Origin: Brevundimonas fluminis
GTDB taxonomy: Bacteria; Pseudomonadota; Alphaproteobacteria; Caulobacterales; Caulobacteraceae
DNA length: 64,000 nt
Assembly (NCBI RefSeq): GCF_003934285.1
Contig: NZ_RQWJ01000003.1
Coordinates: forward strand, 492,501-556,500
Reading direction: 5' to 3'
The first letter of the stretch is position 1; the number at the start of each line of letters is the position of its first letter. Both the position numbers and the translations under genes were made by a program. The notes beneath the pieces are model-generated. The model was not told where the DNA came from and did not search any database. It was given only the letters and a program-made list of their open reading frames with translations. Below, in pieces: positions 55,389 to 63,646 of the stretch.

Positions 55389-56290
55389 GCGGGCGCCGCC
55401 TCCGGCTCCAGCTCGTAGTTCCGGCCGCAGTACTCGCACTTCACGTGGATCCTGCCGTCGGGCTCGACCATCTCGGCGCGGTCCTCGGCGCTGAAGCTGG
55501 CCATCATGGCCTCGATCCGCTCGGCCGAGCACCGGCATTGCGCCACCAGCGGCCTTGCGCCCTCCAGCCGCACGCCGTCCTCGTGGAACAGGCGGTACAG
55601 CAGGGTCTCCGGCGTCACCGTCGGATCCAGCAGCTCGTCGTCGGCCAGGGTCGCGAACAGGGCGCGGCTCCGCTCCCACACGTCGGCGGTGTCGCCGCGC
55701 GCCTGATCGGCCGCGATGACCTGGATCAGGGCGCCGCCCGCCCGCCACCGCGGTCCGTCGCCGGCGTCGACCGAGCCGATGGCCAGCCGCACCTTGGTCG
55801 GCACCTGCTCGGACTGCTCGAAGAAATGCTCGGCGCACAGGCTCAGGCTCTCGCCCTCGATCGGCGTGATGCCCTGCGTGCGCTCGAAGTCGGGGCCGCG
55901 GTCCAGCGTCATGATCAGCACGCCCTTGCCCAGCAGGCTCTGCGCGCCCGGCCGGGAAAAGCCTCGTGACGCCGCCGCCACCTCGTCCGGATCGAACCGG
56001 CAGAAGCCGCGCAGCGTGCCGTCGGTGCCGTAGTCCGCCACCAGATACCGCACGGGCCCGTCGCCCTGCGCCTGCACCAGCAGCCGGCCGTCGAACTTCA
56101 GGCTGGACCCCACCAGCGCGGCCAGCACGCACGCCTCGCCCAGCAGGGCTGCCACGGGCTCCGGATAGTCGTGCGCCGACAGCACCTCGTCGATCGCCGC
56201 GCCCAGACGCACGATCCGACCGCGCACCGGCCAGCCCTCGATCTGGAAGGCGGCGGCCAGGTCGTCGGTGATCGGGGCGGCGTCGGTCAA
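55382..56290 (-). CDS. hslO: 33 kDa redox-regulated chaperonin Hsp33
   Basis: A 302-residue holdase chaperone activated by oxidative unfolding. The four zinc cysteines are in QCRCSAERI (CxC) and CEYCGRNY (CxxC), with ~28 residues between them. The N-terminal domain shows FQIEGWPVRGRIVRLGAAID and LLVQAQGDGPVRYLVADY. I choose the TTG at 56290 because GGAG lies 8 nt upstream; an ATG 21 codons earlier is in frame but less fitting in length. Its 3' end overlaps the end of ggt by 7 bp. Confidence 0.94.
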   Translation of the reverse strand: MTDAAPITDDLAAAFQIEGWPVRGRIVRLGAAIDEVLSAHDYPEPVAALLGEACVLAALVGSSLKFDGRLLVQAQGDGPVRYLVADYGTDGTLRGFCRFDPDEVAAASRGFSRPGAQSLLGKGVLIMTLDRGPDFERTQGITPIEGESLSLCAEHFFEQSEQVPTKVRLAIGSVDAGDGPRWRAGGALIQVIAADQARGDTADVWERSRALFATLADDELLDPTVTPETLLYRLFHEDGVRLEGARPLVAQCRCSAERIEAMMASFSAEDRAEMVEPDGRIHVKCEYCGRNYELEPEAAPAQ

Positions 56291-56434
56291 GTCGGTCTCC
56301 GGAACGGGGCAACGCGAAAGGCGCCAGATAGGCGCACCCTTGGCCCTTTCCAAGGCCGGGTGCTACGGCCAAGCTGGGAACCCTGCGATGCGGCGACCCG
56401 TTGATTTGTCGTCCCCGAACACCCGGAGCGCCGA

Positions 56435-57736
56435 ATGGCCCGAAAGCCCGCCTTCAAGCCCCTTGGCCAGCAGTCGATCGTCATCACCGGCGCCACGTCC
56501 GGCATCGGCCTGGCGACGGCGCGCAAGGCGGCGGCGGCGGGCGCGCGGGTGTTTCTGATCGCGCGCGGCGAAAAGGACCTGGCCCGTCTGTGCGAGGAGC
56601 TTCAGGCCAAAGGCGCCCGCGTCGCCTTCGCCGTCGCCGACGTGGCCGACGAAGGCGCCCTGCGCGAGGCCGCGGACAAGGCCGCGCGCCTGTTCGGCGG
56701 CTTCGACACCTGGGTGAACAACGCCGGCGTCTCGATCTTCGGCGCCATCCGCGAGACGACGCTCCAGGACCAGCGCAAGCTGTTCGAAACCAACTACTGG
56801 GGCGTGGTCAACGGATCGCTGATCGCCGCCGAGCACCTGCGCGAGCGGCCCTACGGCGGCGCGATCGTCAACGTCGGCTCGACGCTGTCCGACGCGCCCC
56901 TGCCGGTGCAGGGGGTCTACTCGGCCTCCAAACATGCGGTGAAGGGTTTCACCAACGCCTTCCGCATGGAGCTTCTGCGCGAGGACGCCAAGGTCGCGGT
57001 CAGCCTGGTCAAGCCGGCCGCCGTCGACACGCCCTACAACAAGCATGCCCGCAACATCACCGGCCACGCCGTGCACAACCCCCAGCCGGTCTATGCGACG
57101 CCGGTGGTCGCCGACGCCATCCTGTGGTGCGCCACCCATCCGGTGCGCGAGATCACCGTGGGCGGAGGAGGGCGGCTGATCGCCTCGCTCTACGCCGCCT
57201 TCCCCGGCGTGGCGGAACCTCTGCTGGCCCGGTTCGCTCCCATGCTGATGCGGGACAAGCGGGGCGAGTATCACCCGTACGAGGACGGCCTCTGGGATCC
57301 CGCGGACGACGGTCTGGAGGAAGAAGTGCATTATCCCATGGTCAGGAATTTCAGCGCCCTCGCGGAAATCCGCAAACACCCGGGCGTCACCGCCGGCGTG
57401 GTGGCGGTCCTGGCGGGCATCGGTCTGGCGACCCTGCTCCTGAACCAGCGCAGCGGCCCGACCCGGTATGAGCGCCTCCGCGAGAGCGTGCGCCCGTCGC
57501 GTCTCTGGTCGCGCCTCCGCGCCGGCGACCGGCTGCGTGACGTCCGCGATCACGCCGAGGGCGGCTGGGACCGCGTCGGGGCGTTCACCGAGCGCATGAT
57601 CGGCCGCGACTCCCGTCACCGCGCCGCCGCCTACGCCCGCGACCATGCGCAGGAGGGCGCCGGGGCCGCCGCCATCGCCGCCATCGCCGCCGCCGTCGGC
57701 GCCGCCGCCCTGAAGCATTTCCAGGAACGCCGCTAA
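56435..57736 (+). CDS. SDR-family oxidoreductase with C-terminal membrane-proximal tail
   Basis: A 433-residue protein. Residues ~13-260 form a classical SDR: TGATSGIGLATARKAAAAG (cofactor), NNAGVSIFG, Ser in IVNVGSTLSD and YSASKHAVKGF (catalytic YxxxK). The remaining ~170 residues are unusual for SDRs: a stretch with RKHPGVTAGVVAVLAGIGLATLLL (likely one membrane helix), an Arg-rich segment and a second hydrophobic end (AAIAAIAAAVGAAAL). The substrate is unknown. It ends 38 bp before the serine biosynthesis gene. Confidence 0.85.
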   Translation: MARKPAFKPLGQQSIVITGATSGIGLATARKAAAAGARVFLIARGEKDLARLCEELQAKGARVAFAVADVADEGALREAADKAARLFGGFDTWVNNAGVSIFGAIRETTLQDQRKLFETNYWGVVNGSLIAAEHLRERPYGGAIVNVGSTLSDAPLPVQGVYSASKHAVKGFTNAFRMELLREDAKVAVSLVKPAAVDTPYNKHARNITGHAVHNPQPVYATPVVADAILWCATHPVREITVGGGGRLIASLYAAFPGVAEPLLARFAPMLMRDKRGEYHPYEDGLWDPADDGLEEEVHYPMVRNFSALAEIRKHPGVTAGVVAVLAGIGLATLLLNQRSGPTRYERLRESVRPSRLWSRLRAGDRLRDVRDHAEGGWDRVGAFTERMIGRDSRHRAAAYARDHAQEGAGAAAIAAIAAAVGAAALKHFQERR

Positions 57737-57774
57737 GCCTTGCTGCAACTGCGAAGGTCGGTCAGGGTCGGCCC

Positions 57775-59661
57775 ATGGCCGCCCCGACCCTGATCTTCGA
57801 CTTCGATTCCACCCTGGTGGATTTCGAAACGCTTGAGGCGTTGGCCGAGCTGTCCCTGGCCGACGCGCCGGACGCCGCCGACCGGCGCGCCCGGGTGGCC
57901 GAACTGACGGACAGGGCCATGGCCGGCGAAATCGACTTCGCCGGGGCGCTCGCACAGCGGCTGGAGCTGCTCCCCGTCACGCGTGATCACGTCCAGGCCC
58001 TCGCCGCCCGGGCCTCTTCCCGTCTCGCCCCCTCGGTCGCCCGCAATCTCGAAACGCTCCGTCGCCACGCCGACCGGCTGGTGATCGTGTCCGGCGGCTT
58101 CCGCGAGGTGATCGCCCCCGTCGCCGACCTGCTGGGCGTTCCCGCCGACCGCTTGCTGGCCAACGACCTGACTTACGACGACGCCGGCCGGGTCGCCGGC
58201 GTCCAGCCCAATCCGATCCTCGCGCCGCAGGGCAAGGCCGCCGCGATCCGCGCCCTGAACCTGACCGGCCCCGTCGTCATGATCGGCGACGGCTGGACCG
58301 ACGCCGAGGTCAAGCTGGCCGGCGCCGCCGACCGCTTCATCGCCTTCACCGAGATCGTGCGCCGCGACCGCGTCGTGGCCGCCGCCGACATGGAGGCGGC
58401 GACGCTCGACGAAGTCCTGCACGCCGAGGGCCTCGCCGGTCGCTGGTCCTACCCGCGCAGCCGCATCCGCATCCTGCTGCTGGAGAACGTCCACCCCGCC
58501 GCCGTGCAGCGGTTCGAGGCCGCCGGCTACACGGTCGAGACCGTGAAGGGGGCGCTGGACGAGGACGATCTGATCGCGCGGCTCAAGGGCGTGCACGTGC
58601 TCGGCGTGCGGTCCAAGACCGAGGTCAGCGCCCGCGTGCTGGAGGCCGCCGACCGCCTGATGGCCGTGGCCGCCTTCTGCATCGGCACCAACCAGATCGA
58701 TCTGCAGGCCGCCGCCGACCGCGGCGTCGCCGTCTTCAACGCCCCGCACTCCAACACCCGCTCGGTGGTCGAGCTGGCCGTCGGCCTGATCGTCAGCCTG
58801 ATGCGCGGCGTGTCGGACAAGTCGGCCGCCATGCACCGCGGCCAGTGGATCAAGTCCGCCGCGGGCGCCCGCGAGATCCGCGGCAAGACGCTGGGCCTGA
58901 TCGGCTACGGCGCCATCGGCAGCCAGCTGTCGGTGCTGGCCGAGGCGCTGGGCATGCGCGTGGTCTTCCACGACCTGACCGAGCGGCTGGCGCTGGGCAA
59001 TGCGCGCCGCCTGCCCTCGCTGGAGGCGGTGCTGGCCGAGGCCGACGTGGTCAGCCTGCACGTCGACGGCCGCGCCTCGAACACGAACCTGATCGGCGCG
59101 CGCGAACTGGCGGCGATGAAGCCCGGCGCGCTGCTGCTGAACCTGTCGCGCGGCCACGTCGTCGACGTCAGCGCCCTGGCCCAGGCGATCGGCGCGGGCC
59201 GCATCGGCGGGGCCGCGCTCGACGTCTTTCCCGAGGAACCCCGCACGAACGACGATCCCTTCGACAGCCCGCTCATGGGTCTGCGCAACGTCATCCTGAC
59301 GCCGCACGTCGGCGGTTCGACCGAGGAGGCGCAGGAGGCGATCGGAGAGTTCGCGGCGGAGCGCCTGCTGGGCTACCTCAACCGGGGCGACACCACGTTC
59401 AGCGTCAACCTGCCCAACGTGCAGCTGTCCGACGTGGCCGAGGCGCACCGCCTCCTGCACATCCACCGCAACCAGCCGGGCGTCCTCGCCGAGCTGAACG
59501 GCGCCCTGGCCTCGGCCGGCCTCAACGTTCTGGGCCAGCACCTGAAGACGGACGAGCGCACCGGCTACGTCATCGTCGACGTCGACCGCGACTACGATCC
59601 CAAGGCCCTGGACGCCTTGAAGGCGATCCCGGGCACGCTGCGCTTCCGCACGCTCTACTGA
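57775..59661 (+). CDS. serA: fused phosphoserine phosphatase (SerB) / phosphoglycerate dehydrogenase (SerA)
   Basis: A 628-residue two-enzyme protein. Residues ~1-220 are a HAD phosphatase: DFDSTLV (Asp9, Asp11), VIVSGGF (Ser106), PQGKAAAI (Lys154) and MIGDGWTD (Asp172, Asp176). This matches SerB, the last step of serine synthesis. Residues ~232-628 are an E. coli-type SerA, the first step: GTNQIDL, NAPHSNTRSVVEL, LGLIGYGAIGSQL (NAD site), LNLSRGHVVDVSAL, LTPHVGGSTEEAQE, and an ACT domain from ~550 likely sensing serine. SerC, the middle step, is not here. The junction is in one open frame without a stop. Confidence 0.92.
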   Translation: MAAPTLIFDFDSTLVDFETLEALAELSLADAPDAADRRARVAELTDRAMAGEIDFAGALAQRLELLPVTRDHVQALAARASSRLAPSVARNLETLRRHADRLVIVSGGFREVIAPVADLLGVPADRLLANDLTYDDAGRVAGVQPNPILAPQGKAAAIRALNLTGPVVMIGDGWTDAEVKLAGAADRFIAFTEIVRRDRVVAAADMEAATLDEVLHAEGLAGRWSYPRSRIRILLLENVHPAAVQRFEAAGYTVETVKGALDEDDLIARLKGVHVLGVRSKTEVSARVLEAADRLMAVAAFCIGTNQIDLQAAADRGVAVFNAPHSNTRSVVELAVGLIVSLMRGVSDKSAAMHRGQWIKSAAGAREIRGKTLGLIGYGAIGSQLSVLAEALGMRVVFHDLTERLALGNARRLPSLEAVLAEADVVSLHVDGRASNTNLIGARELAAMKPGALLLNLSRGHVVDVSALAQAIGAGRIGGAALDVFPEEPRTNDDPFDSPLMGLRNVILTPHVGGSTEEAQEAIGEFAAERLLGYLNRGDTTFSVNLPNVQLSDVAEAHRLLHIHRNQPGVLAELNGALASAGLNVLGQHLKTDERTGYVIVDVDRDYDPKALDALKAIPGTLRFRTLY

Positions 59662-59672
59662 GCAAAGAAAAA

Positions 59673-59694
59673 CCGCCCCGGCTTCCCGGGGCGG
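59673..59694. terminator. bidirectional terminator between serA fusion and rpsU
   Basis: A perfect 9-bp stem, CCGCCCCGG / CCGGGGCGG, with a CTTC loop sits between the two convergent genes. On the minus strand it is followed by GTTTTTCTTT, a strong tail for ending rpsU transcription. On the plus strand CTCTTC follows, less T-rich. Confidence 0.88.
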
Positions 59695-59724
59695 CTCTTC
59701 AAACTCGAACTGCCGATCAGGAGA

Positions 59725-59967
59725 TCAGCGGCCGCCGGGCACGCGCGGCTTGGGCGCGGGCAGCAGGCCTTCGCGCTGGGCACGCTTGCGGGCCAGCTTG
59801 CGGGCGCGGCGAACGGCCTCGGCCTTCTGGCGGGCGCGCTTCTCCGAGGGCTTCTCGTAGTGCACGTGGCGCTTCATCTCGCGGAAGCTGCCTTCGCGCT
59901 GCATCTTCTTCTTCAGGGCCTTCAGCGCCTGATCGACGTTGTTGTCGCGGACGAAAATCTGAACCAG
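59725..59967 (-). CDS. rpsU: 30S ribosomal protein S21, apparent CTG start
   Basis: An 80-residue S21: [39 protein letters not shown] and a basic tail, matching alphaproteobacterial relatives. The Val is encoded by GTT, so it cannot be the start; the codon before it is CTG (59967-59965). A good AAAGGAGAG stands with its GGAG 8 nt before that CTG. The nearest other starts are a TTG 17 codons upstream and an ATG 36 codons upstream, which would place the ribosome site inside the gene. A non-AUG start or a sequence error must be assumed. Confidence 0.88.
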   Translation of the reverse strand: MVQIFVRDNNVDQALKALKKKMQREGSFREMKRHVHYEKPSEKRARQKAEAVRRARKLARKRAQREGLLPAPKPRVPGGR

Positions 59968-60155
59968 GTGAAACTCTCCTTTGGCCGCCCGCCGCGTCCT
60001 GTGAGGGAGACGGGCAGACAAAACGAAATCGTTCTCCGCCGGACAGGGTCCGCGGATGAAGGCGGGCTGATACACGAGCGGGCAGGGCGTGTCCAGATCG
60101 TCGCGGCCGCTTCTGCGGGCTCGCGCGACGCTTTTTCCGGGCCTATTCTGGCGCG

Positions 60156-60821
60156 ATGACGACCACGGGCGAACCCGCCGACGACTGGGCCTCCATCACG
60201 GAGCGGAAGGTGCTGGACGCCGCTCTCGACCGCGCGCCGACCATGGGCTGGAACGCCCGAATGGTCGCTTCGGCGTGCAAGGCCTGCGGCCTGTCCGACG
60301 GCGACCGCGAGCTGCTTCTGCCCAACGGCCCCCGCGATCTCGCCGCCCTGCTGTGGCGCCGCAACGACGATGCGGCCTTCGAATCGCTGGCCGGCGTCGA
60401 TCCGACCACGCTGAAGATCCGCGAGCGCATCTCCCGCGCCGTCTCCGCCCGGCTGGAGGCGGCGGCCGCGGGCGCTGAGGCGGAGAAGCGCGTGGCCGGC
60501 TTCATGGCCCTGCCGACCAACGCCGACCTCGCCCTGACCCTGACCTGGGCCACCGCCGACCGCATCTGGCGTTGGGCGGGCGATGTGGCGACCGACTGGA
60601 ACCACCAGTCCAAGCGCACCATCCTGTCGGGCATTCTGATCCCGGCCATGACCCTGCGCCTGTTCGACGGCAAGGACGCGGCGGACGCCTTCGTCGCCGC
60701 CCGCATCGAGAACGTCATGGCCTTCGAGAAGTGGAAGGCGGGCAAGGACTTCTATTCTCCCCTGCGCGCCGCCACGGACTTCCTCGCCCGCCTGCGCTAC
60801 GGTCCCCGCGACGCCGCCTGA
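60156..60821 (+). CDS. COQ9-family ubiquinone biosynthesis protein
   Basis: A 221-residue helical protein that matches bacterial COQ9 along its length: [60 protein letters not shown] and [20 protein letters not shown]9 binds lipids and helps the CoQ hydroxylase, so it acts with ubiquinone synthesis that also feeds the bc1 complex encoded earlier in the window. It is divergent from rpsU and convergent with the TRAP operon, with a single base between its stop and the dctM stop. Confidence 0.93.
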   Translation: MTTTGEPADDWASITERKVLDAALDRAPTMGWNARMVASACKACGLSDGDRELLLPNGPRDLAALLWRRNDDAAFESLAGVDPTTLKIRERISRAVSARLEAAAAGAEAEKRVAGFMALPTNADLALTLTWATADRIWRWAGDVATDWNHQSKRTILSGILIPAMTLRLFDGKDAADAFVAARIENVMAFEKWKAGKDFYSPLRAATDFLARLRYGPRDAA

Positions 60822-60822
60822 C

Positions 60823-62103
60823 CTACTTCAGCAGGGCGGGCAGCCACAGGCTCAGCGCCGGCACGAAGGTCACCAGCATCAGCACGGCGGCGCAGGTCAG
60901 CCAGAACGGCCAGATGGTCTTCAGCGCCGTCGTCATCGGTTGCCGGGCGATGGCGGATCCCACGAACAGCACCGATCCCACCGGCGGCGTGATCAGGCCG
61001 ATGCCGCAGTTCAGCAGCAGGATCACCCCGAACTGCACCGGGTCGACGCCGAACGCCTTGGCCACCGGCAGGAAGATGGGCGTGCAGATGATGATCAGCG
61101 GCGCCATGTCCATGAAGGTGCCGAGGATCAGCAGGATGACGTTGATCAGCAGCAGGATCAGGATCGGGTTGTCGGTCAGCACCTGCAGCAGCTCGACCAT
61201 CTGGGCCGGGATCTGCAGATAGGCCATCAGCCAGCCGAAGGCCCCGGCCGTGCCGATGATGAACAGCACCGCCCCCGCCGTCCGCGCCGCGCCCGTGCAG
61301 GCCGCCTTGAACCCGTCCCACGACAGGTGGCGATAGACCAGGCCGGTGATCACCGCGGCATAGACCGCCGCGATCGAGGCGCTCTCCACCGCGGTGAAGA
61401 TGCCCGCCCGGATGCCGCCGAAGATGATCAGCACCAGCAACAGTCCGGGTATGGCCGCCACGAACCGCGTCGCCACCGTGCGGAAGCCGGGGAAGGCTTC
61501 GGCCGCGTAGCCGCGCCTGCGCGCGATGACGTAGGCCGTGACCATCAGGCTGGCCGCCAGCAGCAGCGCCGGGATGATGCCCGCGGCGAACAGGTCGGAG
61601 ATCGACACCCCGCCCCCGGCCGCGGCCGAATACAGGATCATGTTGTGCGACGGCGGCACCAGCAGGGCCACCAGCGCCGCCGAGATGGTCACGTTGACCG
61701 CATAGTCCGACTGGTATCCCCGCTTCTGCATCTGCGGGATCATGGTGCCGCCGATGGCCGAGACGTCGGCGATGGCGCTGCCCGAAACCCCGCCGAACAG
61801 GGTCGATCCGACCACCGTCACCTGGCCCAGGCCGCCGCGCACGTGCCCGACCATGGACGAGGCCAGGGCGATCATCCGGTCCGCCAGCCCGCCCTTCATC
61901 ATCAGCTCGCCGGTGAAGATGAACAGCGGGATGGCCAGAAGCGCCACCGAACTCATGTCCGAGCCCATCTGCTGGAACACGACCAGCGGCGGCAGCAGCA
62001 GATAAAGGACGGTCGCGAGCGTCGAGGCCAGCAGGCAGAAGGCCACGGGCACGCCCAGCGCCAGCAGGCCGAACAGGACGCCGAACAGGATCACATACTC
62101 CAC
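60823..62103 (-). CDS. TRAP transporter large permease (DctM)
   Basis: A 426-residue permease with about 12 transmembrane helices, the transporting subunit of a tripartite ATP-independent transporter driven by sodium or proton gradients. Family features include PVAFCLLASTLATVLY, GGLADRMIALASSMVGHVRG, VVGSTLFGGVSGSAIADVSA, GTMIPQMQKRGYQSDYA and LILGTFMDMAPLIII. It is the third gene of the TRAP operon and ends it. Substrates of such systems are usually carboxylates. Confidence 0.95.
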   Translation of the reverse strand: MEYVILFGVLFGLLALGVPVAFCLLASTLATVLYLLLPPLVVFQQMGSDMSSVALLAIPLFIFTGELMMKGGLADRMIALASSMVGHVRGGLGQVTVVGSTLFGGVSGSAIADVSAIGGTMIPQMQKRGYQSDYAVNVTISAALVALLVPPSHNMILYSAAAGGGVSISDLFAAGIIPALLLAASLMVTAYVIARRRGYAAEAFPGFRTVATRFVAAIPGLLLVLIIFGGIRAGIFTAVESASIAAVYAAVITGLVYRHLSWDGFKAACTGAARTAGAVLFIIGTAGAFGWLMAYLQIPAQMVELLQVLTDNPILILLLINVILLILGTFMDMAPLIIICTPIFLPVAKAFGVDPVQFGVILLLNCGIGLITPPVGSVLFVGSAIARQPMTTALKTIWPFWLTCAAVLMLVTFVPALSLWLPALLK

Positions 62104-62106
62104 GGC

Positions 62107-62607
62107 TCAGCCCTCCGTCGCGGGTTCGACGAAATCGCCGGTCAGCAGACGCTCGGCCGAGAACAGCGCGATCAGCGCCCCGCCCACGGCCAGCCCAAGG
62201 AATTTCAGCCCCGACGGCAGCGGCGCGCCGGCCATGGCCACGTCCCAGTCGTCGATCATCAGCATCAGGCCATAGCCCGTCAGGCCCAATCCCGCGGCGA
62301 GGGCGATCAGACGCGACAGCGCCTTGGCCGCCGCCTTCAGCGGGCCGGGCAGGGCGTCGCGCAGGCCCTGAAAGGCGAAGTGGGTCTCACGGCGCACGCC
62401 CACGGCCGCGCCCAGCATCACCGCGAGGCCCATCAGCAGCAGGGCCACGGGCTCGGTCCAGCCCGGGCTGTCGTTCAGCACATAGCGGGCGAAGACCTGC
62501 CACGCCTGGACCACCGCCATGCCCGCAAGGGCCGCCGCCGCCAGCCCCAGGGCCAGGGCGGCCAGTCCGTCCAGCGCGCGACGCCGCGCCTGCGGTTGCT
62601 CGCTCAT
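62107..62607 (-). CDS. TRAP transporter small permease (DctQ)
   Basis: A 166-residue four-helix protein that forms the membrane part with DctM. Family phrases include WQVFARYVLNDSPGWTEPVA, LLLMGLAVMLGAAVGVRRET and the HFAFQGLRDAL region after it. It starts 37 bp after the dctP stop and ends 3 bp before dctM, in one operon. Confidence 0.92.
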   Translation of the reverse strand: MSEQPQARRRALDGLAALALGLAAAALAGMAVVQAWQVFARYVLNDSPGWTEPVALLLMGLAVMLGAAVGVRRETHFAFQGLRDALPGPLKAAAKALSRLIALAAGLGLTGYGLMLMIDDWDVAMAGAPLPSGLKFLGLAVGGALIALFSAERLLTGDFVEPATEG

Positions 62608-62644
62608 GGGCTCCTCCCTCTCGAAGCCGTTTCCGTTCGCGGCC

Positions 62645-63646
62645 CTATCCGGCCGTCGTCGTGACCCGGTCGTGCAGACGATCCAGAACCGGATCGGCCA
62701 GATGCCGGTCCAGCACCGGCTTCACCGAGGCGGCGAACGCCTCCCGGTCGACCTCGGTCACCACCGTGCCCGCCTCGATCACCTTCGTCCGGGCGTCGGT
62801 CTCGCGGGCGTCCCACAGGGGGCGCATGACCTGCACCGATCTCCGTGCGACGTCGCGCACCAGATCGCGGTCGGCCGGCGTCAACCGCTCCAGGCTCGCC
62901 TTCGACATCAGAAGGGCGTCGGGCGAGAAGGAGTGCTGGGTGTCGCTCCAGTGCCGGGCCACTTCGAACTGTCGGCTGGACTGATAGCTGGGCCAGTTGT
63001 TTTCGGCCCCGTCGATCAGGTGGGTCTGCAGGGACGAAAACACCGCCCCGAAGGTCAGCGGCGTGGGGTTCGCCCCCATGGCCCGGATCGACTCCAGGAA
63101 GATGTCCGACTGCGGCGCCCGGATCTTCAGACCCTTCAGCTGCCCCGGCTCCGCCACCGGCCGGCGCACGTTGTAGAAGCTGCGCGGCGCGGCGTCGTAA
63201 TAGGCGAGCCCCACCAGCCCTCGCCCCTCGAACACGTTCAGCAGGTCGGTCCCGATCGGCCCGTCCACGACGGCGCGCACATGGGCGACCGAGCGGAAGA
63301 CGTAGGGCAGGGCCAGGATGCGGGTCTCGGGGAAGGCGTTGTTCAGCGCCGCCACCGCCACCCGGCACACGTCGACCGCCTGGAACCGCGTCAGGCCTAT
63401 CGAGTCGTCCTCGGTGCCCAGCTGGCCCGCTGGAAACTGGCGCACGCCCAGACGTCCGTCGGTCAGGCGCGACAGCTCTTGGCCCATCCACTTCACGGCC
63501 TCGACGGTCGGATAGTCGGCGGGGTGCACGTCCACGCATCTGAACTCGGTCGCCGCGCTCGCCCGCGCCGTCGGGGCGCATCCCGACGCGGCCAGTCCGC
63601 CCAGCCCCAGGGCCCCGAGGGCCAGCCCGCGCCGCGTCGCCGTCAT
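62645..63646 (-). CDS. TRAP transporter substrate-binding lipoprotein (DctP)
   Basis: A 333-residue binding protein. ATG 63646 overlaps the upstream stop as ATGA, which decides the start over an ATG five codons earlier. The N-terminus has a double-arginine and a lipobox (LAASGC, Cys23), so it is likely a lipoprotein, less usual for DctP. The ligand-binding Arg region is GLKIRAPQSD, and the pair of Asn in GAENNWPSY follows. FPAGQLGTEDDSIG is also typical. The neighbouring hydratase suggests a keto-acid or aromatic-derived substrate. Confidence 0.93.
   Translation of the reverse strand: MTATRRGLALGALGLGGLAASGCAPTARASAATEFRCVDVHPADYPTVEAVKWMGQELSRLTDGRLGVRQFPAGQLGTEDDSIGLTRFQAVDVCRVAVAALNNAFPETRILALPYVFRSVAHVRAVVDGPIGTDLLNVFEGRGLVGLAYYDAAPRSFYNVRRPVAEPGQLKGLKIRAPQSDIFLESIRAMGANPTPLTFGAVFSSLQTHLIDGAENNWPSYQSSRQFEVARHWSDTQHSFSPDALLMSKASLERLTPADRDLVRDVARRSVQVMRPLWDARETDARTKVIEAGTVVTEVDREAFAASVKPVLDRHLADPVLDRLHDRVTTTAG

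Noticed and set aside
60940..62664. 574-codon plus-strand frame opposite dctM and dctQ
   Set aside because: Composition is that of a reverse-complement shadow of membrane helices; the opposite strand encodes well-recognised TRAP permeases.
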